Shown here piece by piece: positions 4,931-13,703 of a stretch of DNA of 14,793 bases (the first letter of the stretch is position 1; every line of letters starts with the position of its first letter). A program made the position numbers and the translations under genes. The notes below the pieces were generated by a model, which had not been told where the DNA came from, searched no databases, and saw only the letters and a program-made list of their open reading frames with translations. This stretch comes from an uncultured Prevotella sp. (GTDB lineage: Bacteria; Bacteroidota; Bacteroidia; Bacteroidales; Bacteroidaceae): the NCBI GenBank assembly GCA_900770515.1, contig CAAHDP010000332.1:1-14793 (forward strand), in the 5' to 3' direction.

Positions 4931-7900
4931 TTATACATATTTAGAAGGCAGGGAGCCGTATTCTTCTTTGAAGAACTTGGCAAATTGCTTAGGCGACATG
5001 CCTACCTTGTAGGCTACTTCGCTCACATTGAGTCCTCCTTGGCGAACCAAAGTGAGACCATGACGCAACCTGATGATGCGCATAAATTCTAATGGCGATC
5101 TGCCAGATATAGCCATCAGTTTCTTGTAAAGGGCACTGCGGCTCATGCACATGGCTTCGCCAAAGGCTTCTACAGTGAAGTCTGTGTCTGCAAGATGGGT
5201 CTCTACTATCTTGGTGGCTTTGTCAATGAGTGCGCCGTCCAGTTGGCTTACGATGACCTCGGAGGTCTTCATGTCTGGTTGGCGGAATTTGTCTTCTGCC
5301 TGTTTCATCCACTCAAATAGTTTGGCTATCCTCATTTTCAGGATTTCCACATTGAATGGCTTGGTGATGTAGTCATCGGCTCCCTCTTGATATCCGCTCA
5401 GGATATGCTCGTCGGCTGCCTTAGCCGTGAGCATGATGACGGGCATGTGAGAGTAGTTGACGTCCGTTTTAATGGCATGGCATAATTGCATACCGTCCAT
5501 TTCGGGCATCATCAAGTCGGTAATCACCATGTTGGCTTCGTGGGCTTGTAGCCATTCCAGTGCCTCACGTCCATTGGCAGCACCGGCTACTTGATAGTTT
5601 TCAGACAGGCAGTTGATGACAAAGTCGCGCAAGTCATCATTGTCTTCTACCACAAGTATTTGTTTCTTGGCATGTGGACTGCTTGAAGCCTTGTCTGGCA
5701 TGGATGCCTTTGTAGCATGCTTCTCTTCAGCTGTGGCTGTCGGTATGGCTATTTCAAAGACGGAACCTTGTGGCTGATTGTCGCTTACGGAGATTCCTCC
5801 CTTCATCAAGTCGATGTATTCTTTGACGATGTGCAGGCCTATTCCGCTTCCGGTGTAGGCTCCGTCTTCTGCATGATGCTCTTGATAGAACCGATGGAAT
5901 ATCTTGCTCTTGTCCTTGATGCCGATGCCCGTGTCGGCTACTCTGATGATGATGCGGTTGTCCTGTTGCGCTAGCTGGAGCTGCACGCTTCCCAGGCGTG
6001 GGGTAAACTTGATGGCATTGGACAGCAAGTTTGCCACGATGCGTTTCAGCTTAGGCTTGTCAAAGGAGCATTCTATTCCCTCTTCGCATCCCTTGATGCT
6101 TAGCTTCACCTCTTTCTTCTCTGCCATATATATATAAGGTGTACTTACTTGCATCAGGAATTGTCCCATATCGCCCATGGAGAGCTCCAGTTTCTCCATC
6201 TGATTGTCCAGTCTTCTGAAGTCGATGAGTTGGTTTACGTCGTTCAGGAGAGATTTGGCATTGCGATACACCATCTCCAGTGATTTCCTGGCTTCGCGGA
6301 ATCGTTCATCTGCCAAGAGTTGCTCTATCGGTGAGATGATGAGTGACAACGGGGTGCGAATATCGTGCCCGATGTTGGTGAGAAATCTCATCTTGGCTTC
6401 GTCCATCTCCTGCTGATACTTTCGCTCGCGCATCATTTGCTGCAGGGTTAGCTTTTCTCTCTGTCTGCGGCGAACGATGATGAACGCACCCCATATTCCG
6501 CCCAGGATCAGCAGAATGTAGACCAGCCAAGCCCAAGGGGAGAGATAGAAAGGAGGCTGAATGACGAGAGTTATCTTGGCGATGCTTTCTTCATCATTAT
6601 ACCCGCCAACGGTTTTCACTTGCAGGGTGTATTTGCCCGCAGATAGATGGGAGATGTTGATTCTGTTGCTTTCGATGGCTATCCATTCGCCCTTGGTACC
6701 TAGCCTGTAGGCAAATCGGGTGGGGGCAGCATGGTGATAGTTGAGGCTGGATACGGTGAGCGTGAAGTCATCGTCATGGTTCAGCGTTATCTGGTCTGCG
6801 CAGCTGATGTTGCTTTTCAGAATGTCTCTTCCTTCCATGCCTGGTGTTATCTCCGTATTGCCCACAAAGAGATTAGTGAATATGATGCGGCTTGGGGAGA
6901 CACTCTCGAAGAGTTCGGCAGGGGTGATGCGCACCACTTTGCCGTTGGCACCAGCTAGCACTTCTCCATTGTCCAGGCAGCACAAGGCGTTCTTGCTAAA
7001 GCGCACTTCGCCCAGTCCGTCTTCTTCCACAAAACGGCTGATGCGGAAATGGTAAGTGCCTTTTTCATTGGTCGATACATTGATGCATATCAGAGCCTCA
7101 TTGGTGGTGATCCATACGTTGCCCTGCTTGTCGCTGGTCATAGCCAAGACTTGGCTTAGTCCTTCTTCTTTGCCAAAGCTATGCAGTAGCTGGAAGTGGG
7201 CATCATAGATTCTGGTCTCATTGTTGCTTGCCACCCAGAGTAGTCCTCTCGGGTCTATGCAGATGGAGTTGAACTTCGTGCGCAGGAAGTAGTCAGGGGC
7301 TTCATCCTTGCCTTTCACATTTTCCAGTTTGCCTTGGTTGCTGACGTAGTAAAGCCCAGTGCCGGTTGCCACGTAGATGCGGTTGTCCTTGGGGCTATAT
7401 TTCATGTCGGTGATGGCATCGGTTTGCAGGATGGAGTTGTGGTAATTATAGTTCTTGAGCTGATGATGGGGGGTAAGAAGCCACAGCCCGTTTCTCAGCG
7501 AACCTATCCAGAGGTTTCCCTTTCTGTCTTTGATGGCATGTCTCACGTAGAGGAGTGCTGGCACTTTTGGCAAGATGCGCTCTATCTGCCCCATGGTAGT
7601 CATGTGATAGAGTCCGCCTCCGTAGGTGCCGAGATACATGTTGCCGTCGGATGTTGGGGTGCCTCCTATTACGAGATTTGAAGCCAATGGGCTGTTGCTC
7701 ATGTTATATAGCTGTTTTACGTGCCCCTCATAGTCCACGCTCGTCAGTCCCATTCCGTCATATCCTATCCATATAGTGCCCTTGGCATCTTGTGAGATAA
7801 AGCCCACGTCTTCGCCGAAAGGCGTATTGATGATGTCAAATCTGATGCCGCCAAGTCTAGCTACGGCTAATCCCGTCTTTGATGATCCTACCCAGAGCAA

Positions 7901-8830
7901 GCCGTTGTCTATGAGCAGTGAAGTGATGTGATTGGATGGCAGGGAAAAGCCATCGCCCTTGTGATGGGAGATTTCTTCGGTGGTTCCATTGGTTCTTCTC
8001 ACCAGCAAACCGTTGCTGTTGGTGCCCCACCATAGATTTCCCTCCTTGTCTTCTGTCATGGCAAGGACATTCAGATTACTTATTTTCTCAGCGGGCAAGA
8101 AAGTATGGAGCGTTTCCTGAGGCTTGAGGCGGAACACCCCCATGATGTAATTGCCAAAGAACCATAGCTGGCTATGCGAATCAATGTACATCGACATCCA
8201 TTCGCTATGGGAGGCTGGAAGTTGGGAGATGAGGTGGTAGAAGCCGGAAACGGGAGCTATACGGAATACTTTGCCGCTTGGTGTCAGGGCATAAGCTCTT
8301 TCGTCTCTACATGCCACTCGCATCACCTTCTCGGGCATGTTGATAGTGTATATTCTGTGTTCGGCACATCGATAATAGGTTATCTTTTTGCCGTCAATGC
8401 ACCATAGGTTTTTGTCAGCGTCAACAAATACCTTCATGTGCTTGCCTGTTGGGATGCCTTTTTGCTTGAGCAGGGAAGTGGCTGCAGGGGTAATCTGGTC
8501 CCGCATCCTGTCGTAAAGAAAGAGGGAGCCATCGTATGTGGTTATCCACATCTGCCCAGTCTGGTCTTCTTCCAGTCGTCTGATGTTTAGTTCTACACTT
8601 CCGTCTTCCTTTCTGATTTCATATAGCCGGTGGCTGAAGCCATCGTAGCGTGACAATCCGTTAGGCGTGGCAATCCATATAAATCCATCTTTGTCTTTCA
8701 GCATGGCCGAAACATAGTTGTCGGGCAATCCACTTCTGCTGTCGATTGTCCGGAAATGATATTGTGCGTGAATTGTCAGAGAGAGGCTTAGCCATCCTAC
8801 CAACAAAAAGATAATCTTACATGTTCTCAT
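4931..8830 (-). CDS. Hybrid two-component system (HTCS) sensor kinase/AraC regulator
   Basis: This 1299-residue one-protein two-component system is complete. A signal peptide (1-22, ending HAQ) leads into a periplasmic sensor of two-component propeller repeats (~25-640; repeated patterns such as DKDGFIWIATPNGLSRYD, DKEGNLWWGTNSNGL and DRKGNLWIGSLRNGL). A Y_Y_Y beta-sandwich (~690-757) and one membrane helix (~765-787) follow. The HisKA domain carries His822 in GHDIRTPLS. The HATPase domain has Asn934/Asn938 (NLLSNAIKF), DTGIGI (966-971) and GSGIGLH (994-1000). The receiver domain (~1057-1172) has acidic Glu1062-Asp1063, phospho-acceptor Asp1105 (TDLMMPEMDG), Thr1135 and Lys1157. An AraC-type DNA-binding domain ends the protein (~1203-1299). 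Members sense oligosaccharides in the periplasm and switch on adjacent glycan-use genes. The divergent double esterase is the obvious target. All key residues are present. Confidence 0.96.
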   Translation of the reverse strand: MRTCKIIFLLVGWLSLSLTIHAQYHFRTIDSRSGLPDNYVSAMLKDKDGFIWIATPNGLSRYDGFSHRLYEIRKEDGSVELNIRRLEEDQTGQMWITTYDGSLFLYDRMRDQITPAATSLLKQKGIPTGKHMKVFVDADKNLWCIDGKKITYYRCAEHRIYTINMPEKVMRVACRDERAYALTPSGKVFRIAPVSGFYHLISQLPASHSEWMSMYIDSHSQLWFFGNYIMGVFRLKPQETLHTFLPAEKISNLNVLAMTEDKEGNLWWGTNSNGLLVRRTNGTTEEISHHKGDGFSLPSNHITSLLIDNGLLWVGSSKTGLAVARLGGIRFDIINTPFGEDVGFISQDAKGTIWIGYDGMGLTSVDYEGHVKQLYNMSNSPLASNLVIGGTPTSDGNMYLGTYGGGLYHMTTMGQIERILPKVPALLYVRHAIKDRKGNLWIGSLRNGLWLLTPHHQLKNYNYHNSILQTDAITDMKYSPKDNRIYVATGTGLYYVSNQGKLENVKGKDEAPDYFLRTKFNSICIDPRGLLWVASNNETRIYDAHFQLLHSFGKEEGLSQVLAMTSDKQGNVWITTNEALICINVSTNEKGTYHFRISRFVEEDGLGEVRFSKNALCCLDNGEVLAGANGKVVRITPAELFESVSPSRIIFTNLFVGNTEITPGMEGRDILKSNISCADQITLNHDDDFTLTVSSLNYHHAAPTRFAYRLGTKGEWIAIESNRINISHLSAGKYTLQVKTVGGYNDEESIAKITLVIQPPFYLSPWAWLVYILLILGGIWGAFIIVRRRQREKLTLQQMMRERKYQQEMDEAKMRFLTNIGHDIRTPLSLIISPIEQLLADERFREARKSLEMVYRNAKSLLNDVNQLIDFRRLDNQMEKLELSMGDMGQFLMQVSTPYIYMAEKKEVKLSIKGCEEGIECSFDKPKLKRIVANLLSNAIKFTPRLGSVQLQLAQQDNRIIIRVADTGIGIKDKSKIFHRFYQEHHAEDGAYTGSGIGLHIVKEYIDLMKGGISVSDNQPQGSVFEIAIPTATAEEKHATKASMPDKASSSPHAKKQILVVEDNDDLRDFVINCLSENYQVAGAANGREALEWLQAHEANMVITDLMMPEMDGMQLCHAIKTDVNYSHMPVIMLTAKAADEHILSGYQEGADDYITKPFNVEILKMRIAKLFEWMKQAEDKFRQPDMKTSEVIVSQLDGALIDKATKIVETHLADTDFTVEAFGEAMCMSRSALYKKLMAISGRSPLEFMRIIRLRHGLTLVRQGGLNVSEVAYKVGMSPKQFAKFFKEEYGSLPSKYV

Positions 8831-8834
8831 GTGG

Positions 8835-8866
8835 CAAAGTTATGCAAATTATTTGGTATAGCCAAA
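8835..8866 (-). promoter_or_regulatory. HTCS promoter, apparently leaderless
   Basis: On the minus strand TTTG (plus 8863-8866), a 20-base spacer and TAACTTTG (plus 8835-8842) match the Bacteroidetes consensus fully. The -7 box ends only 4 bases before the A of the HTCS ATG (8830). Transcription would therefore start at or within a few bases of the start codon. Confidence 0.7.
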
Positions 8867-8896
8867 TTTTAGGATAAGTAAAAAGCTATCAGCTGC

Positions 8897-8967
8897 TTCC
8901 CGAATGTGTATTTCGGCTTCCCAAATGTTTCCGAACCCATTCGGGAAGTCTTCGGAAACATCCGAAG
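8897..8967 (+). promoter_or_regulatory. Nested inverted repeats, candidate HTCS operator
   Basis: Three interlocking dyads fill this stretch. TTCCCGAATG (8897-8906) is inverted perfectly as CATTCGGGAA (8938-8947). ATGTTTCCGAA (8925-8935) is inverted perfectly as TTCGGAAACAT (8951-8961). CTTCGG (8950-8955) is inverted as CCGAAG (8962-8967). The shared core is TTCGG(A/G)A. The block ends 24 bases before the esterase -7 box (8992), the usual place for an activator of the AraC output type, and there is no -33 box there. Position and symmetry fit an operator for the divergent HTCS; binding is inferred. Confidence 0.65.
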
Positions 8968-8991
8968 CCCCTCTGTTTCTGCATTATTTCT

Positions 8992-8999
8992 TAATTTTG
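8992..8999 (+). promoter_or_regulatory. -7 box of the esterase gene (activator-dependent type)
   Basis: TAATTTTG matches TAnnTTTG. The region 19-21 bases upstream (around 8968-8972, GCCCCT) has no TTTG, consistent with a promoter that needs an activator bound at 8897-8967. Transcription would start near 9003-9006, giving a leader of about 75 bases. Confidence 0.55.
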
Positions 9000-9016
9000 C
9001 CACCGATAAACAACTC

Positions 9017-9052
9017 AATCGAGCATTAAACAAGAATCGAGCATTGAACAAG
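9017..9052 (+). repeat. Two tandem 18-bp repeats in the esterase leader
   Basis: AATCGAGCATTAAACAAG (9017-9034) is followed immediately by the same 18 bases with one change, A to G (9035-9052). It lies between the predicted transcription start and the ATG at 9081, in the 5' untranslated leader. It could be a simple slippage duplication or a regulatory site; nothing in it says which. Confidence 0.85.
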
Positions 9053-9080
9053 AAATTAATCATTTATTAAAGAAAACGAA

Positions 9081-12000
9081 ATGAAAAAGTTAATCACATT
9101 ATGGCTTCTTTCCCTCATGCTTGTGGGAATGAATGCCACGGCAGCCACCGTTAAAGTGCGTACCAATTTATGGACGGGTACGAAGGAGATGGGTGCGTGG
9201 TCTGGCTATGTGCAGCTGGCGGCTACAGAATTCGCACAAGCACAAGCTGGCAACTCCATTGCCATCAGTTACACCACTCCTGAATCTGGTAACTCGCAGA
9301 TGGCACTCAAAACCATGTCGTCTGGATGGCCTTTGCTTACGGGTACATCTATTATGAATCTTACCGCAAATACCACGGAAGAGAAAACCTTTCAGGTAAC
9401 TGCTGCTATGCTCACCGAGCTGCAAGCTACCGGATTCGTTGTGGGTGGATGCAACTACACTGTGAGCAAGATAGACCTGATAAAGGATGTGGAGACCAGC
9501 GATGTGGAGAAGGGCAATCCTGTAACCAACGTTTGGACCGGTAACCAGCCTATCAGTTGGACGGGCACCAAAAGTTGGCAAACTCTTGCTGCCGGTCTCT
9601 TTAGCAATGCCAAGGTAGGCAACAAATTGCGTTTTAGCTATTCCAACCTGGCTTGTGGAGCACAGGCTCATATCAATAGCAGCAGCTGGAACAACATCAC
9701 AGATGCCACAGAATACATCAATCTCAGTTCCAGCTACTATGAATATACCATAACCGAGGCGATGCTCACGGAACTTCAGGCAAATGGTTGCATCGTGAAT
9801 GGTGTAGGCTATACTTTGACATCTGTGGATATCATCGACCCTACACAGATACCAAGCATCGAATGTAATGTAGAAAAGACCAATATCAAGTGCTGGGAGA
9901 AGAACGAAACCCCAGTCATCACTTTGCATCTTCAGAACTTGGAGAGTAAGGAGCAGACTGTTGATGCTATTGTAAAACTTCGTACAGATGCTTATGTGGA
10001 CTTCAAGACATATTCAGCCTCTGCTACCATCGCCTCTGGCGAAACAGCGGATGCAGTAGTAAATATCACCGACCTCACTCCAGGCTTCTACCATGCCGTG
10101 GTCTTAGCAAATTATGTTGAGGTAGCTGATTTCAATATCGGTTATGACCCAACAAGCATCTCCTCACCTTCCGATGCTCAGACAGACTTCAAGGATTTCT
10201 GGGACAAGGCAAAGAGCGATTTGGCAAAGATAGCCCCTAACTATAAGCTCACCAAGATAGAGGAGAAATCTACCTCTAAACGCAATGTGTATCTCGTAGA
10301 GATGAATTCCATTGACGATGGCGACGGCAACCCTGTAACCATTCGTGGCTATTATGCCGAGCCAGTGGCAGCTGGTACTTATCCAGTCATCATTACCCAG
10401 AATGGTTATGATAGCGATGCTAACATCCCTGCTCTTAACTTCTGCCCTAATGGCGATAGTAACCCAGGATGGATAGAACTGAACTTGTCGGTTCGTGGAC
10501 AGGTAATCAACAATCGTGAGCCTAACACCAACAAGTATGGCGACTGGTTTGCCTATAACTTTGGCAAACGTGACTCTTATTATTATCGTGGTGCCTACAT
10601 GGACGTAGTGCGCAGCATCGATTTCATCGCTTCTCGTGATAAGGCGCAGAAGGACAATATCTTTATGATGGGCGGTAGCCAGGGCGGCGCACTTACCATT
10701 GCTGGTGCAGCTCTTGACAATCGTCTGAATGCCATCGCTCCAGCTATCCAGTTTATGGGCGACTTCCCTGATTACTTCAAGGTTGGCGCATGGCCAGCAT
10801 CTGTGGCAAAGAAGCAGCAAGAGACTCTCAGTCTGAACGATGAGGACATGTACAAGATGCTGTCTTATTTTGATACTAAGAATCTGGCTCCATATATCAC
10901 ATGCCCTGTGCTCACCTGCATGGGATTGCAAGACCCAGTGTGCCCACCACACACAAACTTCGCACCTTATAATAATCTCACCGTAACCGATAAGCAATAT
11001 ATCGTCAATGGCGAGTTGAAGCATCAGACAGCTACTACTTGGTATAATGACTGCCTGGCATTCTTCAAGAGTCATCTCAAGAGCAGCGAGGTGGAGGGAG
11101 AGACTGTAGATGTAAATCTCAATATCTGGAAGGGAAAACTGAGTGTAGACTCATGGAATGTATGGCAGCAGTTGCCTGCTACCAAGTTTAGCATGGCAGC
11201 CGTAGGCGACGAACTGAAGATAACAGTGCCATCATTGATAGAAGGCGCATCTTCTCGTCAGTTGATGCTCCAAAATGGTTCTTGGGCAACATTGGCTGGT
11301 ACTGAGACTCAGAATCTCACCTCTGCCCCATTTACTTATCAGGTAACCATCTCAGAGGAAATGCTCTCAGAGTTGAATGATAAGGGAATGATTGTGAAGG
11401 GTATCGGTTTTAACCTGAGCAGCGTAGACTTGGTTCACAAAGTGAAGAAAGGCGACAGCGAGAACAAGGGCAATGCCGTAACCAATGTGTGGAATAGTGA
11501 TCCTGTAGCTATTAGCTGGACTACAGGTAATAATTACTCTGAGCTCATTGCAGCCGATAAGTTTGCAGATGCCAAGGCTGGTGATAAGGTTCGTGTATCC
11601 TATAGCAATCTGGGCGTAGCCACTGCCACAGGCCGTATCTTGGCAGGTTGGACCGCTTTCTCTGGTTTGAAGAATGTAACCTTCAATGGTGGAAGTTATT
11701 ATGAGTATACGCTCACCGATGATATGCTTACTGCCATTAATAAGAGTGGACTCCGCATCAGTGGCAATGCTTATACATTGACCAGTGTTGATATTATCGA
11801 CCCTGCCAAGGAATATACTATCATCTCTCAATATGATGAGGCTGACATCAAGGCATGGGAACCTGGTGAGTCTCCAAAGCTCGGCATGACCATCACCAAT
11901 ATCGAGACCGTTCCTGTTACCACCACTTATAAGGTAACCATCCTTCGTGACATGGTGGATGATGACACTCAGACTCACAGCGTATATCAGACTTATCAGC

Positions 12001-13673
12001 AGGAGGTAACACTCGTAGCTGGCGAAACCAAGCATGTGGATCTGTCATTCAATCAGCTCACCACTGCTGGCTTCTATAAGTTGACAGCCAATGTCAATAA
12101 CAATGATGTATGTTCTTATAATATCGGTTATAACCCAACGGGCATCGTATCAGAATCTACAGCTCCAAAGGATTTTTGGACTTATTGGAACAATGCCAAG
12201 AAGGATTTGGCAAGTGTAAACGCAGACATTAAACTAGAGGAACTTACTGACAAGAGCTCTTCTAAACGCAAGATTTATCTTGTTACAATGAAGTCGGCAC
12301 CTGATACTAAGGGTGGCACTCCTGTAACGATTCGTGGCTACTATGCAGAGCCAGTGGCTGAAGGCAAGTATCCTACACTGCTCCACTTCCAGGGTACTGA
12401 TGGTGGCAGCGGCACACCATGGTGTCCTAATGCTGATGACAATGAGGGCTACTGTGAGTTTGTACTCTCTGTAAGAGGTCAGATGCTCAACAACCGTGAG
12501 CCAAACCTCGCCGATAATGTATATGGACGTGATAAAACGACAGGCAAGACCGATTATTACTCTTATGGATGGGGTGACAAGGAGAAGCATTATTATCGTG
12601 GTGCTTATCTGGATTGTGTGAGAGCCGTGGATTTCTTGAAGGCTCAAGGCAAGGTAGATGTGAATAACATCTTTGCCGTAGGCGGAAGCCAGGGCGGCTG
12701 CTTTACATACGTGGCAGCAGGACTCACAGGCGCATTCAAGGCTATCGCTCCTTCCATCACGGGTCATGCCGACTTTGTGGATGGAATGAAGATTGTAAAC
12801 TGGCCTCGTGCCAACTTCCTTGCAGCAAAGGAAAAGCTTGGTATGACAGATGAGGAGATGAATACCTTCAATGCTTACTTTGACGTGATGAACTTTGCCA
12901 GTCATGTGAACTGTCCTACCATCACTTCATTCAGTTTGCAAGATACCACAGACCCTGCTCATACCAATGTGGCACCATTCAATTTGCTCATCAATGTAAA
13001 GAGCGAGGACAAGCAGTATATCATCAATCCATTCTTGGGTCATGCCACTGCATCTGATTGGGGAACTAAATATCTTGAGTTCTTCAAGAAGTACACTAAC
13101 GATAATGCCCCTGCTGGTAGCGAAACAGCCGTGGTTACCTCTGCAAAGTATGCCACATTTGTACCAACAAGCAATGTTGTAGTGCCAGAGGAAGGTGTGA
13201 AAGTATATACCGCAATGGTTATAAATAATAGCAAAGTAGAACTCTCGCCAGTAGAGGCAGGCACCGTGCTCGGTGCCAATGAGGGCTTTGTTATCGCAGC
13301 CGATGCTGATAGTTATGATTTCATCGTAACGCCTCGCACCGCAGCGTCACTTACTAACGGACTGAAGGCTGCCACCACAGAGGTGGTAGCCGACGGTTCC
13401 CAGTATATCTTGGCACAGAGAGACAACATGGTGGGTTTCGCCAAGGCAACTGCCAACACCACAATCGCCAAGGGCAAGGCTTATTTGGAGGTGAATGATC
13501 CGAGTAATTCGAGAGCATTCTATTCCATCGATGGCTCAACCACAGGTATCAGTGGCATCACCAATGCTGCTCAAGCAGATAATACCATCTACTTTAGTAT
13601 TTCTGGTATGAAGACAACAAAGCCTCAGAAAGGAATTTACATTCATAACGGAAAGAAGGTGGTGCTGAAATAA
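9081..13673 (+). CDS. Secreted tandem acetyl-xylan-esterase-like (CE7/AXE1) protein
   Basis: This 1530-residue protein is a full internal duplication. After a signal peptide (1-21, ending ATA) each half has two related beta-rich modules of ~110 residues (24-135 and 147-252; 678-787 and 799-907; pattern (N/I)W-(T/K)G...NYTLTSVDIID). A beta-sandwich follows (~258-355; ~912-1018), then an alpha/beta-hydrolase of the acetyl xylan esterase/cephalosporin-C deacetylase type (~356-665; ~1019-1345). Both hydrolases keep VRGQ (471-474; 1131-1134), the nucleophile in GGSQGG (Ser533; Ser1203), the Asp of LQD (Asp618; Asp1288) and His648/His1321. The family HE motif is HQ and HA here. Both halves therefore look active, removing acetyl groups from a plant-type polysaccharide or its oligosaccharides. 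The four N-terminal-type modules may bind carbohydrate (inference). The tail holds a beta domain (1350-1475) and a short C-terminal motif (SISGMKTTKPQKGIYIHNGKK), like sorting or anchoring tails in this phylum. ATG 9081 is fixed by the signal peptide. Confidence 0.9.
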   Translation: MKKLITLWLLSLMLVGMNATAATVKVRTNLWTGTKEMGAWSGYVQLAATEFAQAQAGNSIAISYTTPESGNSQMALKTMSSGWPLLTGTSIMNLTANTTEEKTFQVTAAMLTELQATGFVVGGCNYTVSKIDLIKDVETSDVEKGNPVTNVWTGNQPISWTGTKSWQTLAAGLFSNAKVGNKLRFSYSNLACGAQAHINSSSWNNITDATEYINLSSSYYEYTITEAMLTELQANGCIVNGVGYTLTSVDIIDPTQIPSIECNVEKTNIKCWEKNETPVITLHLQNLESKEQTVDAIVKLRTDAYVDFKTYSASATIASGETADAVVNITDLTPGFYHAVVLANYVEVADFNIGYDPTSISSPSDAQTDFKDFWDKAKSDLAKIAPNYKLTKIEEKSTSKRNVYLVEMNSIDDGDGNPVTIRGYYAEPVAAGTYPVIITQNGYDSDANIPALNFCPNGDSNPGWIELNLSVRGQVINNREPNTNKYGDWFAYNFGKRDSYYYRGAYMDVVRSIDFIASRDKAQKDNIFMMGGSQGGALTIAGAALDNRLNAIAPAIQFMGDFPDYFKVGAWPASVAKKQQETLSLNDEDMYKMLSYFDTKNLAPYITCPVLTCMGLQDPVCPPHTNFAPYNNLTVTDKQYIVNGELKHQTATTWYNDCLAFFKSHLKSSEVEGETVDVNLNIWKGKLSVDSWNVWQQLPATKFSMAAVGDELKITVPSLIEGASSRQLMLQNGSWATLAGTETQNLTSAPFTYQVTISEEMLSELNDKGMIVKGIGFNLSSVDLVHKVKKGDSENKGNAVTNVWNSDPVAISWTTGNNYSELIAADKFADAKAGDKVRVSYSNLGVATATGRILAGWTAFSGLKNVTFNGGSYYEYTLTDDMLTAINKSGLRISGNAYTLTSVDIIDPAKEYTIISQYDEADIKAWEPGESPKLGMTITNIETVPVTTTYKVTILRDMVDDDTQTHSVYQTYQQEVTLVAGETKHVDLSFNQLTTAGFYKLTANVNNNDVCSYNIGYNPTGIVSESTAPKDFWTYWNNAKKDLASVNADIKLEELTDKSSSKRKIYLVTMKSAPDTKGGTPVTIRGYYAEPVAEGKYPTLLHFQGTDGGSGTPWCPNADDNEGYCEFVLSVRGQMLNNREPNLADNVYGRDKTTGKTDYYSYGWGDKEKHYYRGAYLDCVRAVDFLKAQGKVDVNNIFAVGGSQGGCFTYVAAGLTGAFKAIAPSITGHADFVDGMKIVNWPRANFLAAKEKLGMTDEEMNTFNAYFDVMNFASHVNCPTITSFSLQDTTDPAHTNVAPFNLLINVKSEDKQYIINPFLGHATASDWGTKYLEFFKKYTNDNAPAGSETAVVTSAKYATFVPTSNVVVPEEGVKVYTAMVINNSKVELSPVEAGTVLGANEGFVIAADADSYDFIVTPRTAASLTNGLKAATTEVVADGSQYILAQRDNMVGFAKATANTTIAKGKAYLEVNDPSNSRAFYSIDGSTTGISGITNAAQADNTIYFSISGMKTTKPQKGIYIHNGKKVVLK

Positions 13674-13703
13674 ATAGTTATAACCCAATAAATAAAAGAA
13701 AAG

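Noticed and set aside
6306..6536. Overlapping minus-strand frame inside the HTCS gene
   Set aside because: It is the same strand in another reading frame within conserved kinase coding, and no frameshift in the HTCS is needed to explain it.
10164..11075. Long minus-strand open frame inside the esterase gene (and similar ones at 11367-12035 and 12234-12905)
   Set aside because: They mirror the duplicated esterase on the other strand and recur at matching places in both halves because the DNA is duplicated. They show no domain pattern and no promoter or ribosome site.
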